A stretch of 37,009 bases of DNA from Hyphomicrobiales bacterium (GTDB lineage Bacteria; Pseudomonadota; Alphaproteobacteria; Rhizobiales; Rhizobiaceae). Below are positions 23,661 to 32,230 of the stretch, one piece after another. The stretch lies in contig UEIJ01000003.1 in the NCBI GenBank assembly GCA_900470195.1, positions 1 to 37,009 on the forward strand. The letters run 5' to 3'. The notes below the pieces were generated by a model, which worked only from the letters and a program-made list of their open reading frames with translations, was not told the origin of the DNA and searched no databases. The position numbers and the translations under genes are program-made. Each line of letters opens with the position of its first letter. The stretch's first letter is position 1.

Positions 23661-24509
23661 TCATAGTTTCAACGAAGACACCGCGGCTTCGCTTTTATGA
23701 ACGTAATCATTGGCATCTGATTGTCGCTGGAACAGCAGGATAAAAAGCAAATCTGTCAGAACCAGCTGTGCGTCGCGTGCTGTTATCGATGACGACCGAA
23801 CCCTTTCTTCATCAGCTACGGTATACAAGCAAATATCGGCGATTTCATTAAGCGGATTCCTGTTGAGTCCGGTGACTGCGATCACGGTCGCTCCCCATTT
23901 CTTGGCTTGTTCCGCGATGCGAAGGGTTTCGATGCTCGTTCCAGAATAGGAAAGGGCGAAGAGCACATCACCCTCGTGTAAAGTCGAGACATTGGCCATC
24001 TGGATGTGGCTGTCGCTATCGTGCATCACGTTGCGACCAAGTTTCATCAGCTTATAGGAAAAATCGCGCGCAACGAGTGACGAAGCGCCGACGCCGGCAA
24101 GGTGAATACGCCGGGCGCTGATCAGAGCTTGCAATGCATCGTCGAAATCGTGTTCGTTGTTGGCGGAAATCGTTCGCTGCATCGATTGTAGTTTACTGCC
24201 GATAAGTTTCTGCAAAACAGTGATATAGCTGTCGCCCGTTTCTATAGTGCCGTGGACCATGCCTGCCGGAGCATGCCATTGCTTGGCACGCGCTTCGCTG
24301 ACGGCGAGCTTGAGCTGCTGATAACCATCAAAGCCGAATTTCTGACTGAATTTGACGACGCTGGACTGACTGCGTCCGGTCGCTTCTGCAAGGGCCGAGG
24401 ATGAGAGCTTCAATACCTGCTCGGGATGATCGACGATGAACTGACCGATCTTTCGATCCGCAATGGTCAGTTCGTTCAGTTTGGCATTGATCTTCTGCAG
24501 GATCGACAT
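23661..24509 (-). CDS. RpiR/MurR-family transcriptional regulator with SIS domain
   Basis: A 282-residue regulator. The N-terminal helix-turn-helix of the RpiR type (about residues 1-77) contains LSSSALAEATGRSQSSVVKFSQKFGFDGYQQLK-like sequence at 35-67. The C-terminal SIS domain (about 115-260) that binds a phosphosugar has AGVGASSLVARDF and LFALSYSGTSIET. It is divergent from murQ across a 534-bp gap with two matching inverted repeats. MurR of E. coli represses murQP and releases DNA on binding MurNAc-6-phosphate; the same role is likely here for the whole peptidoglycan-sugar locus. The ATG at 24509 gives normal length. Confidence 0.88.
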   Translation of the reverse strand: MSILQKINAKLNELTIADRKIGQFIVDHPEQVLKLSSSALAEATGRSQSSVVKFSQKFGFDGYQQLKLAVSEARAKQWHAPAGMVHGTIETGDSYITVLQKLIGSKLQSMQRTISANNEHDFDDALQALISARRIHLAGVGASSLVARDFSYKLMKLGRNVMHDSDSHIQMANVSTLHEGDVLFALSYSGTSIETLRIAEQAKKWGATVIAVTGLNRNPLNEIADICLYTVADEERVRSSSITARDAQLVLTDLLFILLFQRQSDANDYVHKSEAAVSSLKL

Positions 24510-24585
24510 ACGTGATCATCCTCCATTTCGGTATCGGAAGGCGCGATATTCGATTGCCTTGATGCATAAGACAACCCGAATTGAT

Positions 24586-24604
24586 TTGGAATACTTAATT
24601 CCAA
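24586..24604. promoter_or_regulatory. candidate RpiR/MurR operator near the regulator gene
   Basis: TTGGAAT-ACTTA-ATTCCAA, a perfect 7-bp inverted repeat with a 5-bp centre, 77 bp upstream of the RpiR gene start. GGAA/TTCC half-sites are known for RpiR-type regulators such as IolR. A TTGAAA on the minus strand lies at 24608-24613. It probably mediates autoregulation. Confidence 0.6.
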
Positions 24605-24662
24605 TCTTTTCAAGACTATAGAATGAGCTAATAATCTGCGAGAGAGGACATGGTGGCGAGAC

Positions 24663-24931
24663 ATGGAAGGATTGCGCATTATCGGCGGGCATGAATTACA
24701 GGGGCGGTCAACATCTCCGGCGCGAAGAATGCTGCTCTGCCTCAGTTGGCGGCTTCGCTGCTAAGTTCATACCGGGTTGAGCTTACGAACCTTCCTGTGG
24801 TTAGCGATGTCGAAAATATACTCAATCTGGTGCAGTCGCACGGGGCACAAATATCTGGAACGCCGCATTCGACAGCAATAACCGCCGCAGACCTAATGGC
24901 GCCGGTGGGATCATCCTTGCGCGAAGCTTAG
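24663..24931 (+). pseudogene. murA: murA relic, frameshifted and 3'-truncated
   Basis: The start of a UDP-N-acetylglucosamine enolpyruvyl transferase gene can be read across a frameshift. The first frame from 24663 gives MEGLRIIGGHELQG. From 24707, in a different frame, the sequence continues VNISGAKNAALPQLAASLL and LTNLPVVSDVENILNLVQSH, matching the MurA N-terminus (LQGEVTISGAKNAALPIL in E. coli). One G missing from the run at 24701-24704 explains the shift. The second frame stops at 24931, so only about 90 of about 430 residues remain, and the last 25 are degenerate. An AGAGAGG lies upstream. It cannot make active MurA and is presumably a decayed second copy once linked to murQ. Confidence 0.8.
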
Positions 24932-24936
24932 CTAAT

Positions 24937-24955
24937 AAGGAATAATTTATTCTAT
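24937..24955. promoter_or_regulatory. candidate RpiR/MurR operator at the murQ promoter
   Basis: AAGGAAT-AATTT-ATTCTAT has the same GGAAT-N5-ATTC layout as the perfect site at 24586, with one core mismatch. It overlaps the -10 element at 24953-24958, where bound repressor would block RNA polymerase. Confidence 0.5.
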
Positions 24956-24958
24956 AAT
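24953..24958 (+). promoter_or_regulatory. probable -10 element of the murQ operon
   Basis: TATAAT matches the -10 consensus exactly, about 86 bp before the murQ ATG. No good -35 lies 16-18 bp upstream (only TTAGCT near 24928), so the promoter may be weak or need help. Confidence 0.45.
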
Positions 24959-25043
24959 ATGATTGACGGACAGAATTTATAATCTTAAAATTTTTTAACC
25001 ATAAGGCGGCGCGTTTGAACGCTGCTCGACACGCAGGCAGGGC

Positions 25044-25967
25044 ATGACGGAACACGCGTTGTTATCTGAACTGGGCAGGCTGGTTTCAGAAGAACGAAAC
25101 CCACGCACGATGGATATCGACCTCTTGTCGAGTCTTGCTATCGTGCGTCGGATCAACGACGAGGATCATCTGGTTGCCGCCGCCGTTGAGCAGGTGTTGC
25201 CCCAGGTCGCACAGGCAGTTGATAAGATTGTCGAGGCATTTCGCGCCGGCGGTCGGCTGATTTATTTGGGTGCCGGAACCAGTGGGCGTCTTGGCGTTCT
25301 TGATGCATCGGAATGCCCGCCGACATTCAGCGTTCCGGAAGGCATGGTGGTCGGGTTGATTGCGGGTGGCGTGAATGCGTTACAACATGCGGTCGAAGGT
25401 GCGGAGGACGACCCTTCGCTGGGGGAAGCCGATCTGCGTGATATAAGTCTGGCTTCGCACGATGTCGTTGTGGGAATCGCGGTCAGCGGACGCACGCCGT
25501 ATGTGATAGGGGGGCTGGCTTACGCCGCATCAATTGGTGCTACGACTGTGGCGCTTTCCTGCAATCCGAACTCCACGATTGCGGCTATGGCTGAAATTGC
25601 CATATCGCCGGTTGTAGGGCCTGAAATACTGACTGGTTCGACGCGGCTCAAATCCGGCACGGCGCAGAAGCTGGTGCTCAATATGCTGACGACGGCAAGC
25701 ATGATCCGGATAGGAAAAACATATGAGAACCTCATGGTGGACGTCAGTGCCACCAACCACAAGCTTGTCGCACGTGCCTCGAGAATTGTCATGCAGGCAA
25801 CCGGTTGCGGGGCGGGGGAGGCAAAACGCGTTCTCGCCCTGACGGATAATGACGTTAAGCTTGCAATCCTCATCACGATTACCGGAATGCCAGTGGATGA
25901 GGCAAGAAAGGCATTAAAGAATGTTGGGGGATTTCTTAGACAGGCAATAAATGCCAATAAAGCGTGA
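25044..25967 (+). CDS. murQ: N-acetylmuramic acid 6-phosphate etherase
   Basis: A 307-residue SIS-domain lyase that splits MurNAc-6-phosphate into GlcNAc-6-phosphate and D-lactate. Family signatures are [12 protein letters not shown] near the N-terminus, [20 protein letters not shown] with Glu90 matching E. coli Glu83, and VEGAEDD with Glu121 matching Glu114. [10 protein letters not shown] and the [19 protein letters not shown] stretch form the sugar-phosphate site. The ribosome binding site is weak (AGGCAGGG directly before the ATG). It is first in a rightward operon of ABC importer, hydrolase and AnmK genes. Its presence fixes the operon's job as use of peptidoglycan amino sugars. Confidence 0.95.
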   Translation: MTEHALLSELGRLVSEERNPRTMDIDLLSSLAIVRRINDEDHLVAAAVEQVLPQVAQAVDKIVEAFRAGGRLIYLGAGTSGRLGVLDASECPPTFSVPEGMVVGLIAGGVNALQHAVEGAEDDPSLGEADLRDISLASHDVVVGIAVSGRTPYVIGGLAYAASIGATTVALSCNPNSTIAAMAEIAISPVVGPEILTGSTRLKSGTAQKLVLNMLTTASMIRIGKTYENLMVDVSATNHKLVARASRIVMQATGCGAGEAKRVLALTDNDVKLAILITITGMPVDEARKALKNVGGFLRQAINANKA

Positions 25968-26023
25968 GCCGAAGCGGGGAAGCGGTCGGACATCAGCATT
26001 GCAGTGATTTGCGAGGGAAGAAA

Positions 26024-27556
26024 ATGGGAGCGATTTTCAAAAGAAGCCTGATTGCGGGCGCCGCCACATTGGCATTGAGCATTGGGAGCTTCAGCGGGCT
26101 GGGCCTGTCTACGGCTTCTGCCGCGACGCTTCGTATGGCCTGGTCACAGGACGCCACCGGTCTCGATCCTCATAAGCAGCCGGCATTTTCATCGATTCGT
26201 CTACTTGAACTCATCTACGAGCCGCTCGTCCGTCTTGGTCCGGATCTTCAGATCGCACCTGCCATTGCAACGAGCTGGGAATTTTCCGACGGTGGAAAGG
26301 TCCTCACATTCAAGCTCGACGGGAATGCGAAATTCCAGAACGGTCAGACGGTAACGCCAGCCGATGTGAAAGCATCCTTCGAGCGCATTTTGGATGAAAA
26401 GACCGGTGCGGTGGCACGTGCCAATTTCGGGTCCATTGCTGCTATTGAAACGCCGGACGACGAAACGGTCGTCTTCAAACTCTCCCAGCCCGACGTTCCC
26501 CTATTGGCGGCGATAGCCAGCATCAATGCGGCCGTCGTTCCTGAAAGCGAGATCAAGGCCGGCAATATTGGCACAAAAACCGTTGGATCAGGGCCTTTCG
26601 TTCTTGAACGATGGGAACCGAATTCCAAGGAAGTGCTGAAAGCCAACCCCGACTGGTCGGGGGGTAAAGTGGCGGTTGACGGAATCGACATCAGTGTCCT
26701 GCCAGATGAAACGGCAATCCTTGCCGCGCTTCGCGCCAAGCAGATCGATTTCGCGCTTCTCAACGATCCGCTGGTCGCAACGATGGTGCCGAACGAAAGC
26801 GCTCTTGAACTGGTGCGCACTCCGGCGCTTGCTTATCATGTCCTGCAATTGAACCCGTCGCGCAAGCCCATGACGGAATTGGCCGTGCGTCAGGCTATTT
26901 CCTGCGCCGTTGACCGCCAGGATGTCCTCGACACGGCCTTGCTCGGCGAAGGAAGGGTAACGGGCCCGCTGACAATGCCCGCCTATGCAAGCGACCCGAA
27001 CACACTCTTCTGCTACAAGCGCGATGTCGAAAAAGCAAAGAAGCTGATCGCGGATGCCGGTTATGCGGATGGGTTTGCGGCAACGATCATCGCCGCAAAT
27101 GGGGAACCTGCGACCGCTGCGGCTGAAGCCCAGGTTCTCCAGTCGCAACTCGCCGAAATAGGCATCAAGCTCGATATCCGGATGATGGAACTGAATGTCT
27201 ATGTCGATACATGGCTGAAGGGGGACTTCGACATGGCGGTGGCGCTGAACGGCGGTTCGGCCGATCCCTATACGATGTATGGCCGCTATTGGACCAAGGC
27301 GGGCAACCTGCAGAAGGTCGCCCAGTATATCGACGATACGCTTGACGATCTGATGCAGAAGGGGAGAGCCGAAACGGATCCTGAAAAGCGCAAGGTGATT
27401 TTTGCCGACTTCGATAAGCACATCACCGAAGTTTCTCCGTGGATATGGCTTTATACCGCCAATACCTATGTTGCGCACCAGAAAAACGTTACCGGTTTCG
27501 AGCCTCGCGCCACCGGATCGCTATTCGGCATAACCAAGCTGCAGATCGGACAGTGA
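26024..27556 (+). CDS. ABC transporter peptide/muropeptide-binding protein (SBP family 5)
   Basis: A 510-residue periplasmic binding protein of the Dpp/Opp/Gsi family. A signal peptide ends at STASA-A (about residue 33). LDPHKQPAFSSIRLLELIYEPL and the WEFSDGGKVLTFKL region are typical of the family. GAGGG lies 7 bases before the ATG at 26024; an earlier in-frame ATG at 25964 would hide the signal peptide. It follows murQ by 56 bases and starts the importer genes. Family 5 proteins bind di- and oligopeptides, glutathione or muropeptides (MppA, YepA). Being flanked by murQ, an AmiE-like enzyme and AnmK, anhydro-muropeptides are the likely cargo here. Confidence 0.9.
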   Translation: MGAIFKRSLIAGAATLALSIGSFSGLGLSTASAATLRMAWSQDATGLDPHKQPAFSSIRLLELIYEPLVRLGPDLQIAPAIATSWEFSDGGKVLTFKLDGNAKFQNGQTVTPADVKASFERILDEKTGAVARANFGSIAAIETPDDETVVFKLSQPDVPLLAAIASINAAVVPESEIKAGNIGTKTVGSGPFVLERWEPNSKEVLKANPDWSGGKVAVDGIDISVLPDETAILAALRAKQIDFALLNDPLVATMVPNESALELVRTPALAYHVLQLNPSRKPMTELAVRQAISCAVDRQDVLDTALLGEGRVTGPLTMPAYASDPNTLFCYKRDVEKAKKLIADAGYADGFAATIIAANGEPATAAAEAQVLQSQLAEIGIKLDIRMMELNVYVDTWLKGDFDMAVALNGGSADPYTMYGRYWTKAGNLQKVAQYIDDTLDDLMQKGRAETDPEKRKVIFADFDKHITEVSPWIWLYTANTYVAHQKNVTGFEPRATGSLFGITKLQIGQ

Positions 27557-27569
27557 TGTCACGAAATCC

Positions 27570-27595
27570 GCCACGTCTTCCTGCGAAGGCGTGGC
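27570..27595 (+). other. intergenic hairpin after the binding-protein gene
   Basis: GCCACG and CGTGGC form the outer stem, with an inner TTC-CTGC-GAA stem, followed by TTTC. It lies 14 bases after the binding-protein stop and before the first permease. As in the tctC case, it may raise binding-protein expression over permease expression. Confidence 0.5.
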
Positions 27596-27637
27596 TTTCA
27601 AGTGCCTTCCAGAACGGCAGGCCGTGAGTAATCTGAC

Positions 27638-28597
27638 ATGAATTATGTGACACGTCGGCTGCTGACATTTCCCATCGTTATGCTGGGGGTGTCGATTCTG
27701 GTCTTCGTTGCGATCCGTATGGTTCCTGGCGATTCCATCACTGCCATGCTCGGAACCGAAGCAGGTTTGCTGACGCCCGAGCAGCGGCAGTCGCTGGCAC
27801 GATATTTCGGTATCGACCAAAGCTGGACAACCCAGTACTGGCGATGGCTGGGTGACGTGCTGCAAGGTAATCTCGGGGTCTCGGTGACCTTCGGAAAGCC
27901 GGTTTTGACGGTTATCCTTGAGCGTTTTCCGTTGACGCTGCAACTTGCAATGATGTCGATGTTGATTGCTTTGCTCGTTGGGCTGCCTGCCGGGGTTTAT
28001 GCTGCAACGCGCAACGAGAAAATGTCCGATCTGGCGGTGCGCATTTTCGCGATGATCGGTCAGTCGACGCCGAGCTTCGTTCTCGGTCTCCTCTTCATTT
28101 ATATCCTGTCGGCGGGGTTTGGGGTTTTGCCTGCGATGGGCGAATTTACACCTTTCTGGGTAAACCCATGGCAGAATTTCTTGCAGATGATTTTGCCCGC
28201 CATAACGCTCGGCTTTGCATTCGCGGCATCCGTCACACGCATATCGCGTTCGGCCATGTTGGACGTCCTCCGTGACGATTATGTCCGCACGGCTCGCAGC
28301 AAGGGGGCTTCGGCCCGATCCGTCATCTGGCGGCACGCGCTGCCTAATGCGCTCATTCCTGTGGTGACGTTGAGCGGTGTGGAATTCGGTTACCTTTTGG
28401 GCGGAGCCGTGCTGGTTGAGCAGATATATGCCCTGCCGGGCCTTGGACGCATGGTGCTCGACGCCATTCTGCAGCGCGATTATGCTCTGGTGCAGGGCAG
28501 TATTCTCTTCATTGCCTTCAATTTCATGATCGTCAATCTGCTGGTTGACCTCCTTTACGTAGCGCTCGATCCGCGCATTCGTCTCGGGGAAAACTGA
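27638..28597 (+). CDS. ABC transporter permease, DppB/GsiC type
   Basis: A 319-residue inner-membrane permease with six predicted helices. The N-terminal signature MNYVTRRLLTFPIVMLGVSI and AIRMVPGDS is shared by DppB and GsiC. The EAA loop that contacts the ATPase reads DDYVRTARSKGASARSVIWRHALPNALIPV (spread over about residues 211-243). The C-terminus LDPRIRLGEN is also typical. The stop codon shares one base with the next permease start (TGATG). It forms the membrane channel with the following gene, fed by the binding protein upstream. Confidence 0.92.
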   Translation: MNYVTRRLLTFPIVMLGVSILVFVAIRMVPGDSITAMLGTEAGLLTPEQRQSLARYFGIDQSWTTQYWRWLGDVLQGNLGVSVTFGKPVLTVILERFPLTLQLAMMSMLIALLVGLPAGVYAATRNEKMSDLAVRIFAMIGQSTPSFVLGLLFIYILSAGFGVLPAMGEFTPFWVNPWQNFLQMILPAITLGFAFAASVTRISRSAMLDVLRDDYVRTARSKGASARSVIWRHALPNALIPVVTLSGVEFGYLLGGAVLVEQIYALPGLGRMVLDAILQRDYALVQGSILFIAFNFMIVNLLVDLLYVALDPRIRLGEN

Positions 28598-29436
28598 TGC
28601 AGATATTGCGTTCCGTTTTTGCTCATCCGAGTGGCCGTATCGGCGGGCTCATCGTATTGATCTATCTGATTGTGGCCTGTCTCGGCTATTTCGGTTTCAC
28701 GCCGCATGACCCTTTGATGCAGTACCGGATAGACAGGCTGCGTCCCCCAAGCGCCGCGCACTGGATGGGAACTGACCTTTTCGGACGTGACGTCATGAGC
28801 CGCCTGATGGCAGGCATCTCACAATCTTTCGTGGTCGGGTTTTTTGCCGTTGGAATTGCTGCTTTTGCAGGGACTGTTCTTGGATTGACGGCAGCATGGT
28901 TCGGGCGCTGGTGGGACGGCGCCGTCATGCGTGCCATGGACGTGCTCCTGGCGTTTCCGGCTATCTTGCTTGCGCTCCTTATCATTGCCGTTGTCGGACC
29001 GGGAACGGGAACAAGTATCGCTGCCATCGCCATCGTCTACACCCCGATTTTCACGCGGGTTGTGCGCGGGCCCGCCTTATCGATCAAAACACGCGAATTC
29101 GTTGATGCGGCGCGGACGTTCCACAGCAGCAATCGTTATATCCTTTCGCGCCACCTGCTGCTTAATCTGGTGGCCCCTTTGACCGTGCAGATTACCCTGG
29201 CGGTCGCGTGGTCGCTGCTGACCGAAGCAGGCTTGAGCTTTCTTGGTCTTGGCACGCAGCCACCCGCTTCGTCGCTCGGTCTCATGCTGGCCGATGCGCG
29301 CAATCTCATGGAAACCGCGCCATGGCTGCTGGCTTTTCCGGGACTTGCGATCATGATCGGTATTCTCGCTTTCAACCTCTTGGGTGATGCCCTGCGCGAC
29401 ATTCTCGATCCCAGAACGCGGAGGATGGCGGCGTGA
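28597..29436 (+). CDS. ABC transporter permease, DppC/GsiD type
   Basis: A 279-residue permease, the second half of the channel. After an N-terminal helix it has HWMGTDLFGRDVMSRLMAGI, the hallmark of DppC-type permeases, near residues 51-70. An EAA loop at about 165-190 includes REFVDAARTFHSSNRYILSRH. It ends LGDALRDILDPRTRRMAA. Its start overlaps the upstream stop by one base, and its own stop overlaps the ATPase GTG start by four. Both overlaps indicate tight coupling of subunit synthesis. Confidence 0.92.
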   Translation: MQILRSVFAHPSGRIGGLIVLIYLIVACLGYFGFTPHDPLMQYRIDRLRPPSAAHWMGTDLFGRDVMSRLMAGISQSFVVGFFAVGIAAFAGTVLGLTAAWFGRWWDGAVMRAMDVLLAFPAILLALLIIAVVGPGTGTSIAAIAIVYTPIFTRVVRGPALSIKTREFVDAARTFHSSNRYILSRHLLLNLVAPLTVQITLAVAWSLLTEAGLSFLGLGTQPPASSLGLMLADARNLMETAPWLLAFPGLAIMIGILAFNLLGDALRDILDPRTRRMAA

Positions 29437-31181
29437 ACAAGCTTCTGTCTGTTTCGGACCTTCGCGTTGGTTTCGGTCGTAATCCTCAAGCCAATGAGAT
29501 CGTGCGCGGTGTGAGTTTCGACCTCGCCGCGGGGGAAACGCTGGCGATCGTCGGAGAAAGCGGTTCCGGAAAATCTGTAACCGCTTTGTCCATCAACCGC
29601 CTGGTGGATTTTGGCGGCGGACGCATCACCGCCGGATCGATCAAACTTAATCGCGCGAACGGCAGCGCAATCGATCTTGTGACTGCGACCGAAGCCGAAC
29701 TCACAAAAATCCGCGGTGCGGAAATCGGTATGATCTTTCAGGAGCCCATGACATCGCTCAATCCAGTGCTGACGATAGGCACGCAGATTGAGGAATCATT
29801 CCGTCTTCATCGTGGGCTTACCGGAAAACAGGCCGCATCTGCCGCAAGGGACGCGCTTGATCGCGTACGCATTCCAGATGCCGCGCGACGACTTAAATAT
29901 TGTCCGAACCAGCTTTCCGGCGGTATGTTGCAGCGGGTGATGATTGCAACGGCGCTTGCCTGCAATCCGCGCCTCATGATTGCCGACGAGCCAACCACAG
30001 CGCTTGATGTCACCGTACAGGCGCAAATCATGGCACTGCTCGCAGAGCTGAAACGCGAAACCGGCATGGCGATGATCTTCATCACCCATGACATAGGGTT
30101 GGTCGCAGGCATGGCCGACAAGGTCATGGTGATGCAGCATGGCGAGGCGGTGGAATACGGTCAATTGAGCGCTGTTCTCGACTGCCCGCAACATCCTTAC
30201 ACGCAACATCTCCTGAAGGCCGTGCCGCATTTTGAAAGCGGGAAAGCAGTGCGAACCGATACCGTACGCACATCGGAATCGGGAACGGAGCCGATACTAT
30301 CGGTGGAAGGATTGACGGTCCGGTTTCCTGTCAAAGGCGGCTTTCTCGGTCGCAAGGTCGGAGCAGTCCATGCCGTGGAAAGCGTCGATTTCGATCTGGT
30401 TCCGGGCGAAACGCTTGCCGTCGTAGGGGAGAGCGGCTCGGGAAAATCCACAACTGCGCGGGCCATCATGGGCCTTGTCAAAGCTTCAAGCGGGAAGCTC
30501 GAAATCGGTGCGGCTGGTCCCAACGGTGCCAGAAATGCGACTTCGGTACAGATGGTCTTCCAGAATCCGTATGCATCTCTCAATCCACGTCTGCGCATAG
30601 ACAGTATTCTTGCCGAACCGGTTATCGCGGCTGGTGGGCGCGACGGGCCGGAGGCACGGCAGAAGATGTTGCAACTGCTTGACCGCGTGGGACTGCCTGC
30701 CAACAGCTTGGAGCGCTACCCGCACGAGTTTTCCGGCGGGCAGCGCCAGCGGCTTTGTATCGCTCGGGCCTTGATGCTCAATCCTTCCGTGGTGGTGCTG
30801 GACGAAGCCGTTTCAGCCCTCGATGTCTCGGTGCAGGCCAAAGTCTTGGAATTGTTGATCGATCTCCAGAAAGAGCGCGGCCTTGCCTATTTGTTCGTAT
30901 CGCACGATATGGCAGTGGTGGAGCGCATCGCGCATCGCATAGCTGTCGTCTATGCTGGGCAAATCGTCGAAATCGGTGATGCAGCATCGATTCTATCCGC
31001 GCCGAAACATTCCTATACGAAGCGGTTGATTACTGCTGTCCCCAGTATTGACCGACGCAATGAACATTTCGCCCTCGACACACGGCAAGTGCCTTCCCTC
31101 GTGCGTCCTTTGGAGTATGAGCCCGCACCGGCAAACTGGCAGACATATGGCCGTGATCACATGGCCCGGACCGAGGCATAA
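29433..31181 (+). CDS. fused two-domain ABC transporter ATPase, DppD-DppF/GsiA type
   Basis: A 582-residue protein with two complete ATPase domains, the layout of GsiA and YejF. Domain 1 (about 1-265): Walker A GESGSGKS, signature LSGGMLQRV, Walker B LMIADEPTTALD. Domain 2 (about 285-560): Walker A GESGSGKSTT, signature FSGGQRQRL, Walker B VVLDEAVSALD, where DEA replaces the more usual DEP. The start is GTG at 29433 with GGAGG 8-9 bases upstream. It powers the importer encoded by the three preceding genes. The C-terminal tail after the second domain (to residue 582) carries the oligopeptide-transporter-type extension. Confidence 0.93.
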   Translation: MNKLLSVSDLRVGFGRNPQANEIVRGVSFDLAAGETLAIVGESGSGKSVTALSINRLVDFGGGRITAGSIKLNRANGSAIDLVTATEAELTKIRGAEIGMIFQEPMTSLNPVLTIGTQIEESFRLHRGLTGKQAASAARDALDRVRIPDAARRLKYCPNQLSGGMLQRVMIATALACNPRLMIADEPTTALDVTVQAQIMALLAELKRETGMAMIFITHDIGLVAGMADKVMVMQHGEAVEYGQLSAVLDCPQHPYTQHLLKAVPHFESGKAVRTDTVRTSESGTEPILSVEGLTVRFPVKGGFLGRKVGAVHAVESVDFDLVPGETLAVVGESGSGKSTTARAIMGLVKASSGKLEIGAAGPNGARNATSVQMVFQNPYASLNPRLRIDSILAEPVIAAGGRDGPEARQKMLQLLDRVGLPANSLERYPHEFSGGQRQRLCIARALMLNPSVVVLDEAVSALDVSVQAKVLELLIDLQKERGLAYLFVSHDMAVVERIAHRIAVVYAGQIVEIGDAASILSAPKHSYTKRLITAVPSIDRRNEHFALDTRQVPSLVRPLEYEPAPANWQTYGRDHMARTEA

Positions 31182-31186
31182 TTAAC

Positions 31187-32221
31187 ATGGCAGAACCAAA
31201 TATTCTCCGGGCTGTCGATACCGCATTTACGGCTCGCTTTGAAAAAGCGTTCGGCCTGCTCACCGCTGCATGCGATTCAGGTCGGATTCCAGGCGGTGTG
31301 CTCGGAATGGTCGATCTCTCCGGTAACCAGGCTGTGCGGGCCATCGGCTATGCGCAGATCGTCCCGGCCCGGCGTGCGATGACCATCGATACGTGGTTCG
31401 ATCTCGCTTCGCTGACAAAAGTCATTTTCACCACGCCCCGCATCCTTGCGCTGGCCGAGGAAGGCGTCATCGATCTCGATGCACCATTGATCACCTTGCT
31501 TCCCGACCTTCGGCAGTATGATAATGATGCCTGGGAGCGCAAGGTCACGTTCCGCGAGTGCCTTGGCCACCAGACGCCGTTTCCGTCAGTCGAACCGATC
31601 TATACCTACGGACGCGATCCGGAACTGTTGCGTGCATTCGTTCTGCAACGCGAATGGCGAAAATCCGAACCGGTTTATTCCGACATCAATTTCATTCTGC
31701 TTGGCTTTGCGTTGGAACGGTTTTACGGCAAGACCATTCGCGAGATGGACCCCGGCAAGGGCTTTGCCTTTTCGGCAGAGCCGCAAATGAGCGCGGCCAC
31801 GGAAAATTGCACATGGCGCAACCGCGTACTTTGCGGCGAAGTGCACGACGATAATTGTTCGGCGTTGCAGGGGGCCGCGCATGCGGGACTGTTTGGTACG
31901 GCTGCGTCCATACTCGATTTCGCGCTTGGCCTGCTTGACGGTACCGGCGCATCAAAAAAAGTGGTCGAGCGGATGCGTCAGCCATTATCCGCCACTCGGA
32001 CCCATGGCTGGGAATTGCCCTTTGATGGCTGGTCTGGTGGCAACTTCAATTCGAGGGGGACAATCGGGCATACCGGCTTTACGGGAACCGGCTTGTGGAT
32101 CGATTTTGAAGCGGGCAGGGCATGGACCTTGCTCACCAACCGCATTCATCCAACCCGCCATTTTGACAGCGGCATTCTGGCGCTGCGTCAGGGTGTTGGC
32201 GACGCAATTTCATTGGGATAG
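31187..32221 (+). CDS. class-C beta-lactamase-fold serine hydrolase, AmiE-like
   Basis: A 344-residue serine hydrolase without a signal peptide, so cytoplasmic. The three active-site motifs are Ser75-Leu-Thr-Lys78, Tyr164-Ser-Asp166 in place of Tyr-x-Asn, and His295-Thr-Gly297 in place of Lys-Thr-Gly. GEVHDDN (217-223) is a signature of the esterase/amidase branch of the family. In Bacillus the mur locus encodes such a protein, AmiE, which cuts the amide between MurNAc and its peptide. Being located 5 bases after the importer ATPase and before AnmK suggests the same job on imported muropeptides. It is unlikely to give beta-lactam resistance because it is not exported. Confidence 0.82.
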   Translation: MAEPNILRAVDTAFTARFEKAFGLLTAACDSGRIPGGVLGMVDLSGNQAVRAIGYAQIVPARRAMTIDTWFDLASLTKVIFTTPRILALAEEGVIDLDAPLITLLPDLRQYDNDAWERKVTFRECLGHQTPFPSVEPIYTYGRDPELLRAFVLQREWRKSEPVYSDINFILLGFALERFYGKTIREMDPGKGFAFSAEPQMSAATENCTWRNRVLCGEVHDDNCSALQGAAHAGLFGTAASILDFALGLLDGTGASKKVVERMRQPLSATRTHGWELPFDGWSGGNFNSRGTIGHTGFTGTGLWIDFEAGRAWTLLTNRIHPTRHFDSGILALRQGVGDAISLG

Positions 32222-32230
32222 GAAACGTCT

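Noticed and set aside
24746..24931. A stand-alone 61-residue gene
   Set aside because: It is the second frame of the murA relic rather than an independent gene; the match begins upstream of its ATG and no ribosome binding site precedes it.
31187..32221. Antibiotic-resistance beta-lactamase
   Set aside because: There is no signal peptide, the third motif is His-Thr-Gly rather than Lys-Thr-Gly, and the gene is embedded in a peptidoglycan-recycling operon.
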